NCBI GenBank assembly: GCA_018240935.1
Contig: JAFEEV010000024.1
Span: 1 to 14,969 of the forward strand
Length of the DNA stretch: 14,969 bases
Origin: Pseudomonadota bacterium
GTDB lineage: Bacteria; Pseudomonadota; Gammaproteobacteria; Burkholderiales; Nitrosomonadaceae
Reading direction: 5' to 3'
The number at the start of each line of letters is the position of its first letter. The first letter of the stretch is position 1. The position numbers and the translations under genes were made by a program. Positions 1 through 7,421 of the stretch are shown here, piece by piece. The notes beneath the pieces were generated by a model, which saw only the letters and a list, made by a program, of their open reading frames with translations, was not told the origin of the DNA and searched no databases.

Positions 1-314
1 AACGGTGTTTCAGCGGCGAGCCACAGCAAATAAGCAGGCAGTCCGCCGGTTATAGGAACCATAATCACTTCAGGAAGTTCATAAGGATGCATGATCTTGA
101 TCAACTGTTCAACCCGGTCATAGTGGTGCCGTTGGGTTTTGATCAAAACCGGAATTTCCTCAGCCGATTCAATTTCGCCTTGCCAGCGATAGACTGAAGT
201 GCACGGACTCAACAAATTGACACACGCAGCCAGCCGCTGACGAATTAAAGCTTGCGCCAATTGCATCGCCGACTTTTCGTCAGGAAAATTGGAGATGATC
301 AGTACTGCTTCCAT
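1..314 (-). CDS. cutA: CutA1 divalent-cation tolerance protein (3' end cut off by window edge)
   Basis: The minus strand reads in frame from an ATG at 312-314 to the window edge, about 104 residues without a stop. The product begins MEAVLIISNFPDEKSAMQLA and carries the family signatures AACVNLL, the YRWQGEIE strand, and HPYELPEVIMVPI followed by GLPAYLLWL. These match the small trimeric CutA1 family, usually 105-115 residues, so only a few C-terminal residues and the stop are missing. CutA proteins are soluble ferredoxin-like trimers linked genetically to copper and other divalent-cation tolerance, but their molecular role is unsettled. The gene diverges from the small membrane-protein gene at 457, sharing a 142-bp spacer. 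The family call is firm; the function is only as good as what is known of CutA. Confidence 0.93.
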   Translation of the reverse strand, partial: MEAVLIISNFPDEKSAMQLAQALIRQRLAACVNLLSPCTSVYRWQGEIESAEEIPVLIKTQRHHYDRVEQLIKIMHPYELPEVIMVPITGGLPAYLLWLAAETP

Positions 315-456
315 CCGGGTTATCAGTTGATACCAAATGGCTAATTTTACCTTGCTTAAGGATTGATTGGACAGATATGATTTTTAACTTCGGCGGGCTG
401 GGCAAGTCGCGCCAACCTGCATATACTTTGAAAAATTTATTAGAAGGATATAAAAA

Positions 457-645
457 ATGAAAGGGTTATTCAACTTAGTTATTGCGCTATCGATCATTAC
501 CCCGGTCACGATATTTTTCGGCTACATCATTATGGATGAAGGTGATCAGTTTACCGCTGAACATTATATGGTCACCGCACTGAGCACGGTTCCGTTCGTT
601 TTTGCTTTACTCGTCAAGTTTTTGATGTCGGGAGCGGAAAAGTAA
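457..645 (+). CDS. small two-helix membrane protein, unknown function
   Basis: This 62-residue ORF starts at an ATG preceded by a good ribosome binding site (AGAAGGA at 442-448, 8 bases upstream). Two hydrophobic stretches, about residues 5-25 and 41-58, are separated by a short acidic/polar loop containing DEGDQFTAEHY, suggesting a helical hairpin in the inner membrane. The C-terminus is short and charged (SGAEK). A possible -10 (TATACT, 422-427) lies just upstream, with no convincing -35. I do not recognise the family. The clean Shine-Dalgarno, absence of a competing gene on the other strand and coherent hydrophobicity support a real gene. It is followed within 3 bases by a palindromic repeat element. 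Confidence 0.6.
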   Translation: MKGLFNLVIALSIITPVTIFFGYIIMDEGDQFTAEHYMVTALSTVPFVFALLVKFLMSGAEK

Positions 646-647
646 AT

Positions 648-786
648 GGAGCCTTGAAAAAAGTAGCGAGCGACGGTGAGGCAAGGCGAAATCAGATGAA
701 AAAGCGCAATTTACAAGATGTAAATGAGCATTCTGAGTCTGATTTCAACACAGTATGATCGAGTGCAGTAGTTTTTCAGAGCTTCC
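648..786. repeat. MITE-like palindromic element with imperfect terminal inverted repeats
   Basis: A 139-bp non-coding block fills the gap between the small membrane-protein gene and pgpA. Its outer ends are imperfect inverted repeats: GGAGCCTTGAAAAA on the left and, on the opposite strand from the right end, GGAAGCTCTGAAAAA. Inside are two nested perfect inverted repeats: GAAATCAGA (688-696) with TCTGATTTC (738-746), and ATTTACA (709-715) with TGTAAAT (719-725) around a 3-base loop. The RNA would fold into a long interrupted hairpin. There is no ORF. The right end touches the pgpA stop codon at 787-789, so the element may also act as a 3' end structure for the operon. The repeats are seen directly; calling it a mobile miniature element is an inference. 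Confidence 0.7.
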
Positions 787-1338
787 CTAGAAATAGGTTT
801 CGGATAAAACCCAGGCCTTCCATCCCGCCAAGCAAAGCAGCGTAAAGAAGGCTGCCACCATATCGTCAAACATGACGCCGAACCCGCCGGTCAGGCGGTT
901 ATCGTAATAGCGTATCGGCTGCGGTTTGACGATATCGAAGAAGCGGAACAGAATGAACGCCGCGAGCTGCCATGTCCACTCGTCCGGGGTGAAGTACAGC
1001 ACCAGTAAAAATGCCACGGTTTCATCCCAGACCATGCCGCCGTGATCGGGATCGCCCAGCGCCTTGCCACATAGGCCGCAGGCCCAAATGCCGGCGATGA
1101 ACATGATGTCGATCAGCAAGAGAAAATAAACCGGGCTCAGATAATGATTGAGCCACCAGAATAACGGAAACGCAACCAATGTGCCCACCGTACCCGGCGC
1201 TATCCGGCTGAGCCCCGCTCCGCCGGAAAAGGCAATGAGAGAAGCTGCATGACTGTAGACAAAATAAATATCCGGCCGGAATTGCGGCGCGCCAGTGTCT
1301 TCCGTCGAATGATGTGTTTCAGGGGTTGAAGTGGTCAT
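787..1338 (-). CDS. pgpA: phosphatidylglycerophosphatase A
   Basis: This 183-residue membrane protein carries the PgpA signatures in order: GLSRIAPGTVGTL near residue 43, the acidic motif MVWDETVAF, FRFFDIVKPQPIRYYDNRL, and GGFGVMFDDMVAAF near the C-terminus. Hydrophobic segments lie between them. PgpA is an inner-membrane, Mg-dependent phosphatase that converts phosphatidylglycerophosphate to phosphatidylglycerol. The gene is last in the rib-nusB-thiL operon, and its first 20 bases overlap the end of thiL in another frame, implying translational coupling. thiL-pgpA adjacency is widespread in proteobacteria. The N-terminal 25 residues are polar and not conserved in the family as I know it; no closer start with a better ribosome site is evident. 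The stop codon abuts the repeat element at 648-786. Confidence 0.95.
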   Translation of the reverse strand: MTTSTPETHHSTEDTGAPQFRPDIYFVYSHAASLIAFSGGAGLSRIAPGTVGTLVAFPLFWWLNHYLSPVYFLLLIDIMFIAGIWACGLCGKALGDPDHGGMVWDETVAFLLVLYFTPDEWTWQLAAFILFRFFDIVKPQPIRYYDNRLTGGFGVMFDDMVAAFFTLLCLAGWKAWVLSETYF

Positions 1339-2290
1339 AGCCTGTGATTTCCAATGTCATTGCATGTCCTTGCGCGTCTTTCACGATCAATCCCGCCCCC
1401 GGATGAATTTTGCCGATGCGGGTCAGCGGAACGGCCAATTCGGCGGAAAGCGCTTCAATTTCACGGCGATTGGCTTGCGCTGCCGTGAAGCATAACTCGT
1501 AATCGTCACCGCCCGCCAGCAGGCAAGCGGTGGCGATTTTTTGCCGTGAATATTTTTTTAATACCGCAGAACAGGGTATGTCCGTGATATTGATGCTGGC
1601 GGCTTTTTCCGAAGCGGCAAGCACATGCCCCAAATCCGCCACCAATCCATCGGATATGTCGATAGCGCTATGCGCCAGGCCGGTCAGACGCTGTCCTAAT
1701 TCCACCCGGGCTGCCGGCGTTAATAATGCCGGCAGGCACTGCGCAATTTCTTCGGGCGCCAGTGTTATCTTGCGTAATTCATGGTTCAACGCCAAAGCGG
1801 CATTGCCCAACTTACCGGAAACCCAAATATCGTCGTCCGGTTGCGCGCCACTGCGGCGTAAAGCCTGACCGGCCGGAACTTCGCCGATGATCTGCACGCC
1901 GATGTTCAGCGGTCCGGCAGTGGTGTCGCCGCCGATCAATTCGACATGATACCGGCCGGCGAGAGCGAAAAAACCGTTGCTGAATTCCGTCAGCCAGGTT
2001 GAATCCGGGTTTGCCAATGCTTCCGGCAGCGTTAATGCCAGTAAGGCCCAGCGCGGCTTGGCGCCCATCGCCGCCATGTCGGATAGATTGACCGCCAGGG
2101 ATTTGTAGCCGAGCTTGTAAGGATCGGCATCGGCAAAAAAATGCCGGCCGCTGACCAATGTGTCGGTTGATACGGCCAGTTCGGTTCCGCTTTTGACCGC
2201 TATGAGCGCCGCATCATCGCCGATTCCAAGCCGTGCATCGCTCACGGGCCGCGTGAAATAGTCGCGGATGATGTCGAATTCCGAGGCCAT
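1319..2290 (-). CDS. thiL: thiamine-monophosphate kinase
   Basis: This 323-residue protein catalyses ATP-dependent phosphorylation of thiamine monophosphate to thiamine diphosphate, the last step of the bacterial pathway. Hallmarks: MASEFDIIRDYF at the N-terminus, the glycine/aspartate motif GIGDDAALI (residues 23-31), VSTDTLVSGRHFF, the helix KSLAVNLSDMAAMGA, IGGDTTAG, the DISDGLVADLGH motif and LAGGDDYELCF. All are typical of ThiL in the PurM/AIR-synthase fold. Length is normal. It begins 12 bases after the nusB stop and its 3' end overlaps pgpA by 20 bases. Bases before the start hold no strong Shine-Dalgarno, so it probably relies on coupling with nusB. The nusB-thiL-pgpA order is a classic proteobacterial arrangement. 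Confidence 0.97.
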   Translation of the reverse strand: MASEFDIIRDYFTRPVSDARLGIGDDAALIAVKSGTELAVSTDTLVSGRHFFADADPYKLGYKSLAVNLSDMAAMGAKPRWALLALTLPEALANPDSTWLTEFSNGFFALAGRYHVELIGGDTTAGPLNIGVQIIGEVPAGQALRRSGAQPDDDIWVSGKLGNAALALNHELRKITLAPEEIAQCLPALLTPAARVELGQRLTGLAHSAIDISDGLVADLGHVLAASEKAASINITDIPCSAVLKKYSRQKIATACLLAGGDDYELCFTAAQANRREIEALSAELAVPLTRIGKIHPGAGLIVKDAQGHAMTLEITGYDHFNP

Positions 2291-2302
2291 GCGGCTGTGG
2301 TT

Positions 2303-2803
2303 TTACGGCCGATGTTTTACCGTTCTTGGCATGGCTGCTTCAACGGGACGAAGCTGAACGGCCAGCTTATCCAGCACGCCGTTGACATACTTGTAACCGT
2401 CGCTGCCGCCGTAGGTTCTGGCCAGTTCAATCGCTTCGTTGATGATGGCGCGATAAGGGATTTCTGGGTTATGAATCAGCTCAAACGTGCTCAATAACAG
2501 TATTGCCGACTCGACCGGACTTAACTCGGTTAAGGCGCGATCCAAATGCGGCAGGATGATTTTCTCCAATTCTTCCGCATGCTGCAGCACACCGTGCAGC
2601 ACATGAACAAAATGCTTGTCGTCGACATGTTTGAATCCATCGGATTCGCGCAGTTGTTGCTCGATGAAGCCTGCCGAACCGCCGGCTACTTGCCATTGGT
2701 AAATGCCTTGCAAGGCAAATTCACGCGCTATACGGCGGCGGCTTTTGTATTTTTCCGTTGGGTTACCGCTGGTTGAATCAATTTCAGTCACTGTGCTGCT
2801 CAT
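2303..2803 (-). CDS. nusB: transcription antitermination factor NusB
   Basis: This 166-residue, all-helical RNA-binding protein joins NusE (ribosomal protein S10) at boxA RNA in rRNA antitermination. Visible signatures are the basic RNA-binding helix [17 protein letters not shown] (about residues 21-37), the central [47 protein letters not shown], and a variable C-terminal tail. The ATG (2801-2803) overlaps the ribH stop by 4 bases (ATGA), indicating translational coupling. ribH-nusB adjacency is strongly conserved in bacteria and supports the call. The N-terminal 20 residues, rich in Ser, Thr and Glu, are an unconserved extension. Confidence 0.97.
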   Translation of the reverse strand: MSSTVTEIDSTSGNPTEKYKSRRRIAREFALQGIYQWQVAGGSAGFIEQQLRESDGFKHVDDKHFVHVLHGVLQHAEELEKIILPHLDRALTELSPVESAILLLSTFELIHNPEIPYRAIINEAIELARTYGGSDGYKYVNGVLDKLAVQLRPVEAAMPRTVKHRP

Positions 2804-3282
2804 AAATCAATTTCATCTATTTTGATATGCAAATTGGCCATTTCCAGTGCAACCTGCGCGGACTCCATGCCTTTGGTGCTCATCCGGGCAATCGCCTGAT
2901 CTTCGTCATCGGTGGTCAATATGCCGTTGGCGATGGGAATTTCCGCTTCCAATTGCACCGTGACCAAGCCGCGAGCCGATTCGTTGGCGACTACTTCAAA
3001 ATGATAGGTATCGCCGCGAATCACCGCGCCTAAGGCAATCAGGGCGTCGAATTGATCGGACATGGCCATTCGCTTCAGCGTCAATGGAATTTCCAGGGCG
3101 CCGGGCACCGTGGCGATCAGGATATTGGAATCCAGCACGCCATTCTTTTTTAGTTCTGCGGTGCAGGCGCCGAGCAGACCTTCGCCGACACCGATATTAA
3201 AACGGCTCATGACAATGCCGATGCGCAGATCGGATCCATCCAAATTCGGCCCAAATTCAAGTATATCGTCATAGTACGGCAT
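2800..3282 (-). CDS. ribH: 6,7-dimethyl-8-ribityllumazine synthase
   Basis: This 160-residue enzyme condenses 5-amino-6-ribitylaminouracil with 3,4-dihydroxy-2-butanone 4-phosphate to give the lumazine precursor of riboflavin. Motifs: [10 protein letters not shown] near the N-terminus (the aromatic residue stacks on the substrate), [39 protein letters not shown] with the conserved His, and [17 protein letters not shown] chose the ATG at 3280-3282 because AGGA sits 7 bases upstream and the length fits the family; a TTG at 3307-3309 would add nine atypical residues. It overlaps nusB by 4 bases. The gap to the upstream RibBX gene (176 bases) is unusually long because a repeat element inserted there. 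Confidence 0.97.
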   Translation of the reverse strand: MPYYDDILEFGPNLDGSDLRIGIVMSRFNIGVGEGLLGACTAELKKNGVLDSNILIATVPGALEIPLTLKRMAMSDQFDALIALGAVIRGDTYHFEVVANESARGLVTVQLEAEIPIANGILTTDDEDQAIARMSTKGMESAQVALEMANLHIKIDEIDL

Positions 3283-3353
3283 ATCTGATTCCTGTTGTCT
3301 ATTAATCAATGGCGCTTATTTCTCAAGCGGTCAGAGTGTGAATTATAGCTTAG

Positions 3354-3498
3354 GGAAACGCTGATTAATTGACTGCACGAGCGAATCGCTTCGTTGCGCG
3401 CTACTCACTCTCTCGCCTATCTTGTTTTGATACGTCTTGGTCGCTGCGTTCCGTGCGCCTATCGCTTCATCCCGTTCGCCGGATTAATCAGCGTTTCC
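3354..3498. repeat. MITE-like element with perfect 16-bp terminal inverted repeats
   Basis: The 16-mer GGAAACGCTGATTAAT at 3354-3369 recurs as its exact reverse complement at 3483-3498, bounding a 145-bp segment without a transposase. The right end lies inside the RibBX reading frame: read on the minus strand, it encodes the last 12 residues ([12 protein letters not shown]) and the stop at 3459-3461. The rest fills most of the spacer to ribH, which in the rest of this operon is 12-21 bases or an overlap. I see no clear target-site duplication. Its end resembles that of the 648-786 element (both start GGAA-C, then CTGA, then a CTGCAC block about 20 bases in). The inverted repeats are directly seen; the transposon origin is an inference. 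Confidence 0.8.
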
Positions 3499-4592
3499 TT
3501 TGGCGCTTCCACGTATCCGGTAACTTCCAAACCGAACCCCGTCACGCTGGGCATTTTTCTGGGCGCCGCCATCAAGCGCATTTTTCCGACGTTAAGATCC
3601 TTCAATATTTGCGCGCCTATGCCATGGTCGCGTAAATCCGGTTTGAGTTGGACGGCAACATGCGCTTCCTTGGATTGTACCCGCTCAATCAGTTTTACCG
3701 GGCTTTCTTTGCGGTGCAACAGCACGATAACGCCCCGCCCGGCTTCGGCAATCAGTTTCATGGCGTCATGAATACTCCAGGAATGCGTATGATCATGAAT
3801 ATCGAGCAGATCAACGGCTGACAACGGCTCATGCACGCGCACCAGCGTCTCCGTGGCCGGATTGATTTCACCTTTGACCAAGGCCAGGTGTGCGGTATTG
3901 GCAATTTCGTCGCGATACGCTGTCAGCAGAAATTCGCCATGCACAGTTTGGATGGCGCGCTCCGCCACGCGGGTAACCAGGCTTTCGGTTTGGCTGCGGT
4001 ATTGAATCAAATCCGCGATAGCGCCGATTTTGAGCCGATGCTTTTGCGCGAATGCCATCAGATCCGGCAAGCGCGCCATGCTGCCATCTTCTTTCAAAAT
4101 TTCGCAAATTACCGAGGCCGCTGTCAAACCGGCCATTCTGGCCAAATCACAACCGGCTTCGGTGTGTCCGGCGCGCACCAATACACCGCCTTTCTGCGCC
4201 ATCAGCGGGAAAATATGCCCCGGCTGCACGATGTCTTGCGGTTTGGCATCGGCCTTGACGGCAACTTGTACCGTGCGTGCGCGATCGGCGGCGGAAATGC
4301 CGGTCGTGACGCCGCTGGCGGCTTCAATCGATAACGTGAAATTGGTGCCGAGCGGGGCGCGGTTGGCGGAAACCATCAAGGGCAAATCCAGCTGATGGCA
4401 GCGCTCTTCGGTCAAGGTCAAACAAATCAACCCGCGTCCATGCGTCGCCATGAAGTTGATCGCTTCCGGCGTGACGAAATCGGCCGCCAGAACCAGATCG
4501 CCTTCGTTCTCACGGTCTTCTTCATCGACCAGGATAACCATTTTGCCCGCTTTAAGATCGGCAATAATGTCTTGGATCGCGTTGATACTCAT
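3459..4592 (-). CDS. ribBA: RibBX: DHBP synthase fused to a degenerate GTP cyclohydrolase II domain
   Basis: Residues 1-200 of this 377-residue protein form 3,4-dihydroxy-2-butanone-4-phosphate synthase, which makes the four-carbon riboflavin precursor from ribulose 5-phosphate. Its acidic loop [10 protein letters not shown] (23-32), THGRGLICL (50-58) and [13 protein letters not shown] (140-152) are intact. Residues 205-364 resemble GTP cyclohydrolase II, but the segment [20 protein letters not shown] (251-270) lacks the zinc-binding cysteines of the usual HSECLTGD and RCDCG region, and LLHRKESP replaces the catalytic region ending RGIGL. This fits the RibBX variant described in Proteobacteria, which lacks cyclohydrolase activity, so a separate ribA should exist elsewhere. 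The ATG has GGAG 9 bases upstream and lies 21 bases after ribE. The last 12 residues come from the inserted repeat element. Confidence 0.93.
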   Translation of the reverse strand: MSINAIQDIIADLKAGKMVILVDEEDRENEGDLVLAADFVTPEAINFMATHGRGLICLTLTEERCHQLDLPLMVSANRAPLGTNFTLSIEAASGVTTGISAADRARTVQVAVKADAKPQDIVQPGHIFPLMAQKGGVLVRAGHTEAGCDLARMAGLTAASVICEILKEDGSMARLPDLMAFAQKHRLKIGAIADLIQYRSQTESLVTRVAERAIQTVHGEFLLTAYRDEIANTAHLALVKGEINPATETLVRVHEPLSAVDLLDIHDHTHSWSIHDAMKLIAEAGRGVIVLLHRKESPVKLIERVQSKEAHVAVQLKPDLRDHGIGAQILKDLNVGKMRLMAAPRKMPSVTGFGLEVTGYVEAPKETLINPANGMKR

Positions 4593-4613
4593 GTGTGTTT
4601 GCTCCGGCTAACC

Positions 4614-5213
4614 TTAAACGTTCAGTAATCTTGCCACATAGCGGGCCAGCATATCAGTTTCCAGGTTGACCCGCATGCCCGGGGTGAGTTCTTTCAAGTT
4701 CGTCATTGCCATGGTGTGCGGAATGAGATTGACGGAGAACGTATGATCTTCGATCCGATTGATCGTCAGACTGACGCCATTGACGGTTATCGAGCCTTTC
4801 TGCGCTAAAAACCGCAGGATGGATTCCGGCGCTTGAATGATCAATTCATGGCTTTCGCCAACAGCAGTCAATTTGATCACACTTCCAACGGCATCCACAT
4901 GACCGCTGACCAAATGTCCGCCGAGCCGGTCGGACAAACGCATGGCCTTTTCCAGATTGACGCACGCAGCTGGCTGGTCCAGTCCAACGGTGCAATTCAG
5001 TGTTTCCCCGGAAACATCGGCCGCAAACGAATCGTGCGTCAAAGCGGTTACCGTCAGACACACACCATTCACAGCAATGCTATCGCCCAACGCGACATCG
5101 CTCAGATCCAGCTGCTGCGTGGAAACGGTCAATGACAAACCGCCACGACCTATTTCGGTGCAAGGCTGGATACTGGCGATGACGCCTGTGGCTTCTATGA
5201 TTCCGGTAAACAA
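4614..5213 (-). CDS. ribE: riboflavin synthase, alpha subunit (TTG start)
   Basis: This 199-residue enzyme dismutates two 6,7-dimethyl-8-ribityllumazine molecules into riboflavin and 5-amino-6-ribitylaminouracil. It shows the two homologous barrels. The first has FTGIIEATG at the very start, AVNGVCLTV and the FAADVSGETL/GGHLVSGHVD region. The second has GSITVNGVSLTIN, FSVNLIPHT and NLETDMLARYV. Family members nearly always begin MFTGIIE; here the codon before FTGIIE is TTG (5211-5213), so I take TTG as the start. The same frame is open further upstream to a possible start at 5273, but that extension is not typical of the family. The gene heads the riboflavin operon in this window, and ribD, often its upstream neighbour, is absent. 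Confidence 0.93.
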   Translation of the reverse strand: MFTGIIEATGVIASIQPCTEIGRGGLSLTVSTQQLDLSDVALGDSIAVNGVCLTVTALTHDSFAADVSGETLNCTVGLDQPAACVNLEKAMRLSDRLGGHLVSGHVDAVGSVIKLTAVGESHELIIQAPESILRFLAQKGSITVNGVSLTINRIEDHTFSVNLIPHTMAMTNLKELTPGMRVNLETDMLARYVARLLNV

Positions 5214-5303
5214 TTTAAATTTCCAGGTTGCGCAAACCGACAAAACGCGTAGTTTAGCATTACCCGGCGCCAAGAATCCGTCCGCATGGCGGTTTGGCGC
5301 CGA

Positions 5304-7019
5304 TTACTTGGATTGGCGCCCGAACCGGGGTGCGGTCAGCGTCACGTCGGCGCGTTCCCAGGCTTTTTTGAAACGCGCTTCGATCAGAGCCGCTTGATCA
5401 TCCTTGTTTTGCGCGCGCATGGCCTGCATTAAGCCGTAAAGCGCCCAGCCATTATTGCGATTGCGGCGCAGATCTTCCCAGAAAACTGTTTCTGCTTCTT
5501 CCGGGCGGCCTGATTCCAGCAAGATAGCGCCGAGCGATAGCCGCGGCGGCTGATGAAATTCGGCCGGTTCGGTATAGATCAGGGCATCTTCCAGCCGGAC
5601 GGCTTTTTCAAGATACGCAACGGCCTGATCGAATTGCCCTCGGGCGGCAGCGATTTCGCCCGCCAGCACTTCCGGAGCGATGCGCAGCACCGTGCTCGAG
5701 GTGTTTTTCGACAACAAGGGATGGTCCAACCGCGGATCATCCATGATTTTGCGCAGCGCCGCGAGTTCCTGTTCGGCTTGTGGCAACTGTTTCGTGGCCA
5801 CCAGCGCGAGGCCGCGCACATAATGCCAGCCGCCGGTTAAAAAGGCATTGATCGATGGCGGCGGAGCGAGGTCAAGGATTTCCTGCCACTGCCCGAATCT
5901 TGCTAACGCCCAATACGGCGTCACGCGGAAAACCGCCGTCAGCGGAATGGCTTTTAGCACGCCATCATCGATTTTCCGGGCGGTTTCTTTGGCCGATTCG
6001 ATGGCAAGTTTGCTTTGTCCATCCGACGTCGCCGCGAACCAGAGAAAGTGAATATTGTGCGGGTAGTAAACCATCGGATATAAGCCGTGGGCATGATCTT
6101 GCGCGATATAAGACTCGTCCGCCGCGATAGCCATTTGATTGCTCTTGATCGAATCGGCATAGCGGCCGACGCGTTGATAAATATGCGATGCCATATGAAT
6201 CATATGGCCTGCTTCCGGCATTAATTGAAGCAGCGTATCGGCCGATTTCTCGGCGCGCTCCGGCGTCGATGTCGGCTCTATTAAGTGAATATGCATGTGC
6301 AAGGCGCCAGGGTGCTCCGGGTAGCGCCGCAATACATCTTCCGTCAGCGCGACAATTTCGGCAGTGCCTTCGTAAGGGGCGCCGTCCAGCATCCAATAAC
6401 CCCACGGCCGCAGATCCATCATCGATTCGACGTACAGCATCGCAATGTCCGGATCATCCGGAAAGCGCCGGTGCACTTCACGCATTGCCGCGGCGTAGGC
6501 TTGGTCATTGGCGGTTCTATGCTCGGCTTTACCGGAATAGCGTTTTGCAAGGGCGCTGATGAGCGCCTGCTCCTTATCGGAAGCTCGCGCCATCAAGGAT
6601 TTTGCCTGTTGCATGATCTCCAGCGCCTGGGGTTCTTCGTTCGGCTCCATCATGGCGTTAATATTCGGGCCGAGCACCAGTGCTTGTCCCCAATACGCCA
6701 TCGCAAGCCCGGGATCCAGCCGGGCCGCTTCGCGGAATGCCTGGCGCGCCTCGGCATGATTGAATCCATACGCGAGATTGAGTCCTTGATTGATGTATTG
6801 CTGCGCCAATGGATTGTTTGTACTGACAGGGAATGCGTGCTTGCCGAGGTTTTGTAACCGGAGAGTGGATTGTTGCTTTGAATCAAATTGTTGCGCCGCG
6901 CCGGATGCCAGGATTTGCGATTGGCCGCTTTCTTTTTCAGCCGTAGCCCAGGATGCGGCAGGGCTTGCAACGGCCAGCAGCACCATCAAAAAGGGAGAAA
7001 CAATAATTCGGGGATGCAT
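5304..7019 (-). CDS. secreted histidine-rich tetratricopeptide-repeat protein
   Basis: This 571-residue protein starts at the ATG at 7017-7019, which has GGAGG 5 bases upstream; an ATG four codons earlier is less likely. The N-terminus MHPRIIVSPFLMVLLAVASP with AASWA is a good signal peptide with probable cleavage after ASWA, so the mature protein should be periplasmic or exported. Several TPR-like helical repeats follow: YINQGLNLAYGFNHAEARQA, LYVESMMDL, SIKSNQMAIAAD, QLPQAEQELAAL, QFDQAVAYLEKAVRLE and RPEEAETVFWEDL. The centre is rich in histidine: HMHIH at 241-245, H272/H275/H279, H309/H311 and H321/H324. This suggests a metal-binding or catalytic site, though no known motif is matched. The function is unknown. 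It lies 52 bases after the DUF4242 gene and 90 bases before ribE, probably co-transcribed with the former. Confidence 0.85.
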   Translation of the reverse strand: MHPRIIVSPFLMVLLAVASPAASWATAEKESGQSQILASGAAQQFDSKQQSTLRLQNLGKHAFPVSTNNPLAQQYINQGLNLAYGFNHAEARQAFREAARLDPGLAMAYWGQALVLGPNINAMMEPNEEPQALEIMQQAKSLMARASDKEQALISALAKRYSGKAEHRTANDQAYAAAMREVHRRFPDDPDIAMLYVESMMDLRPWGYWMLDGAPYEGTAEIVALTEDVLRRYPEHPGALHMHIHLIEPTSTPERAEKSADTLLQLMPEAGHMIHMASHIYQRVGRYADSIKSNQMAIAADESYIAQDHAHGLYPMVYYPHNIHFLWFAATSDGQSKLAIESAKETARKIDDGVLKAIPLTAVFRVTPYWALARFGQWQEILDLAPPPSINAFLTGGWHYVRGLALVATKQLPQAEQELAALRKIMDDPRLDHPLLSKNTSSTVLRIAPEVLAGEIAAARGQFDQAVAYLEKAVRLEDALIYTEPAEFHQPPRLSLGAILLESGRPEEAETVFWEDLRRNRNNGWALYGLMQAMRAQNKDDQAALIEARFKKAWERADVTLTAPRFGRQSK

Positions 7020-7071
7020 AGCTGCCTCCATAAAAATGTTGATGATCAGGTTAACAGAAAATTTCTCGAGG

Positions 7072-7344
7072 CTATTCCGCCGTCGCGGGATCGATCACGG
7101 AACGGACTTGCGCAACACGAGTGACAGGGAATCCGCCTTGTTCCGCGTGCATGCGAATAGCGGCCTCGTCCGGCGCAAGATAAAGGCAATACACTTTATC
7201 ATCGGTCACATAGCTTTCCAGCCATTGAATATGTGACCCCATGCTGTTGAGAATGGTGCAGGATTTTTGCGAAATGGCTTGCAGGTCTTGGGGCGTGAAC
7301 GAACCTGCTCCGGGTATTTCACGTTCAATCATGTATTTGGGCAT
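7072..7344 (-). CDS. DUF4242 family small protein
   Basis: This 90-residue cytoplasmic protein begins MPKYMIEREIPGAGSFTPQD and continues with ISQKSC, IQWLESYVTDDKVYCLYLAPDE, IRMHAEQGGFP, and ends RVAQVRSVIDPATAE. This pattern is characteristic of the DUF4242 family of ferredoxin-like small proteins. One studied actinobacterial member (SCO4226) binds nickel; whether this one does is unknown. The start has an excellent ribosome site, AAGGAG 6 bases upstream. A perfect 12-bp palindrome at 7387-7398, also found in front of the upstream TetR gene, lies 42 bases before the start. The gene is therefore probably a target of that repressor. The secreted TPR gene follows in the same direction. Confidence 0.88.
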   Translation of the reverse strand: MPKYMIEREIPGAGSFTPQDLQAISQKSCTILNSMGSHIQWLESYVTDDKVYCLYLAPDEAAIRMHAEQGGFPVTRVAQVRSVIDPATAE

Positions 7345-7386
7345 ATCTTTCTCCTTTAAGAAAACATTGATTAATTTTTATTAAAA

Positions 7387-7398
7387 ACGACCGGTCGT
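7387..7398. promoter_or_regulatory. probable TetR-family operator in front of the DUF4242 gene
   Basis: ACGACCGGTCGT is a perfect 12-bp palindrome between the TetR gene and the DUF4242 gene. Eleven of its twelve bases match the site at 8030-8041, which lies upstream of the TetR gene. A possible minus-strand -10 (TTTAAT) lies just downstream, with only a weak -35. Two matching palindromes flanking a TetR gene are the usual layout of a local regulator that controls itself and its neighbour. Confidence 0.7.
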
Positions 7399-7421
7399 AT
7401 TTTTAAATACTAAAAAAATAA

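Noticed and set aside
5214..5273. Upstream extension of ribE from a start at 5273
   Set aside because: Riboflavin synthases begin directly at (M)FTGIIE; the extra 20 residues are not conserved, and the TTG in front of FTGIIE is in the right place.
5214..5303. Possible FMN riboswitch in front of ribE
   Set aside because: Only 90 bases separate ribE from the upstream TPR gene, too short for the usual FMN aptamer plus expression platform, and I see none of its conserved segments.
6285..6857. 190-residue plus-strand ORF opposite the TPR gene
   Set aside because: It lies entirely antisense to a gene with a signal peptide, TPR motifs and a strong ribosome site; it has no family features of its own.
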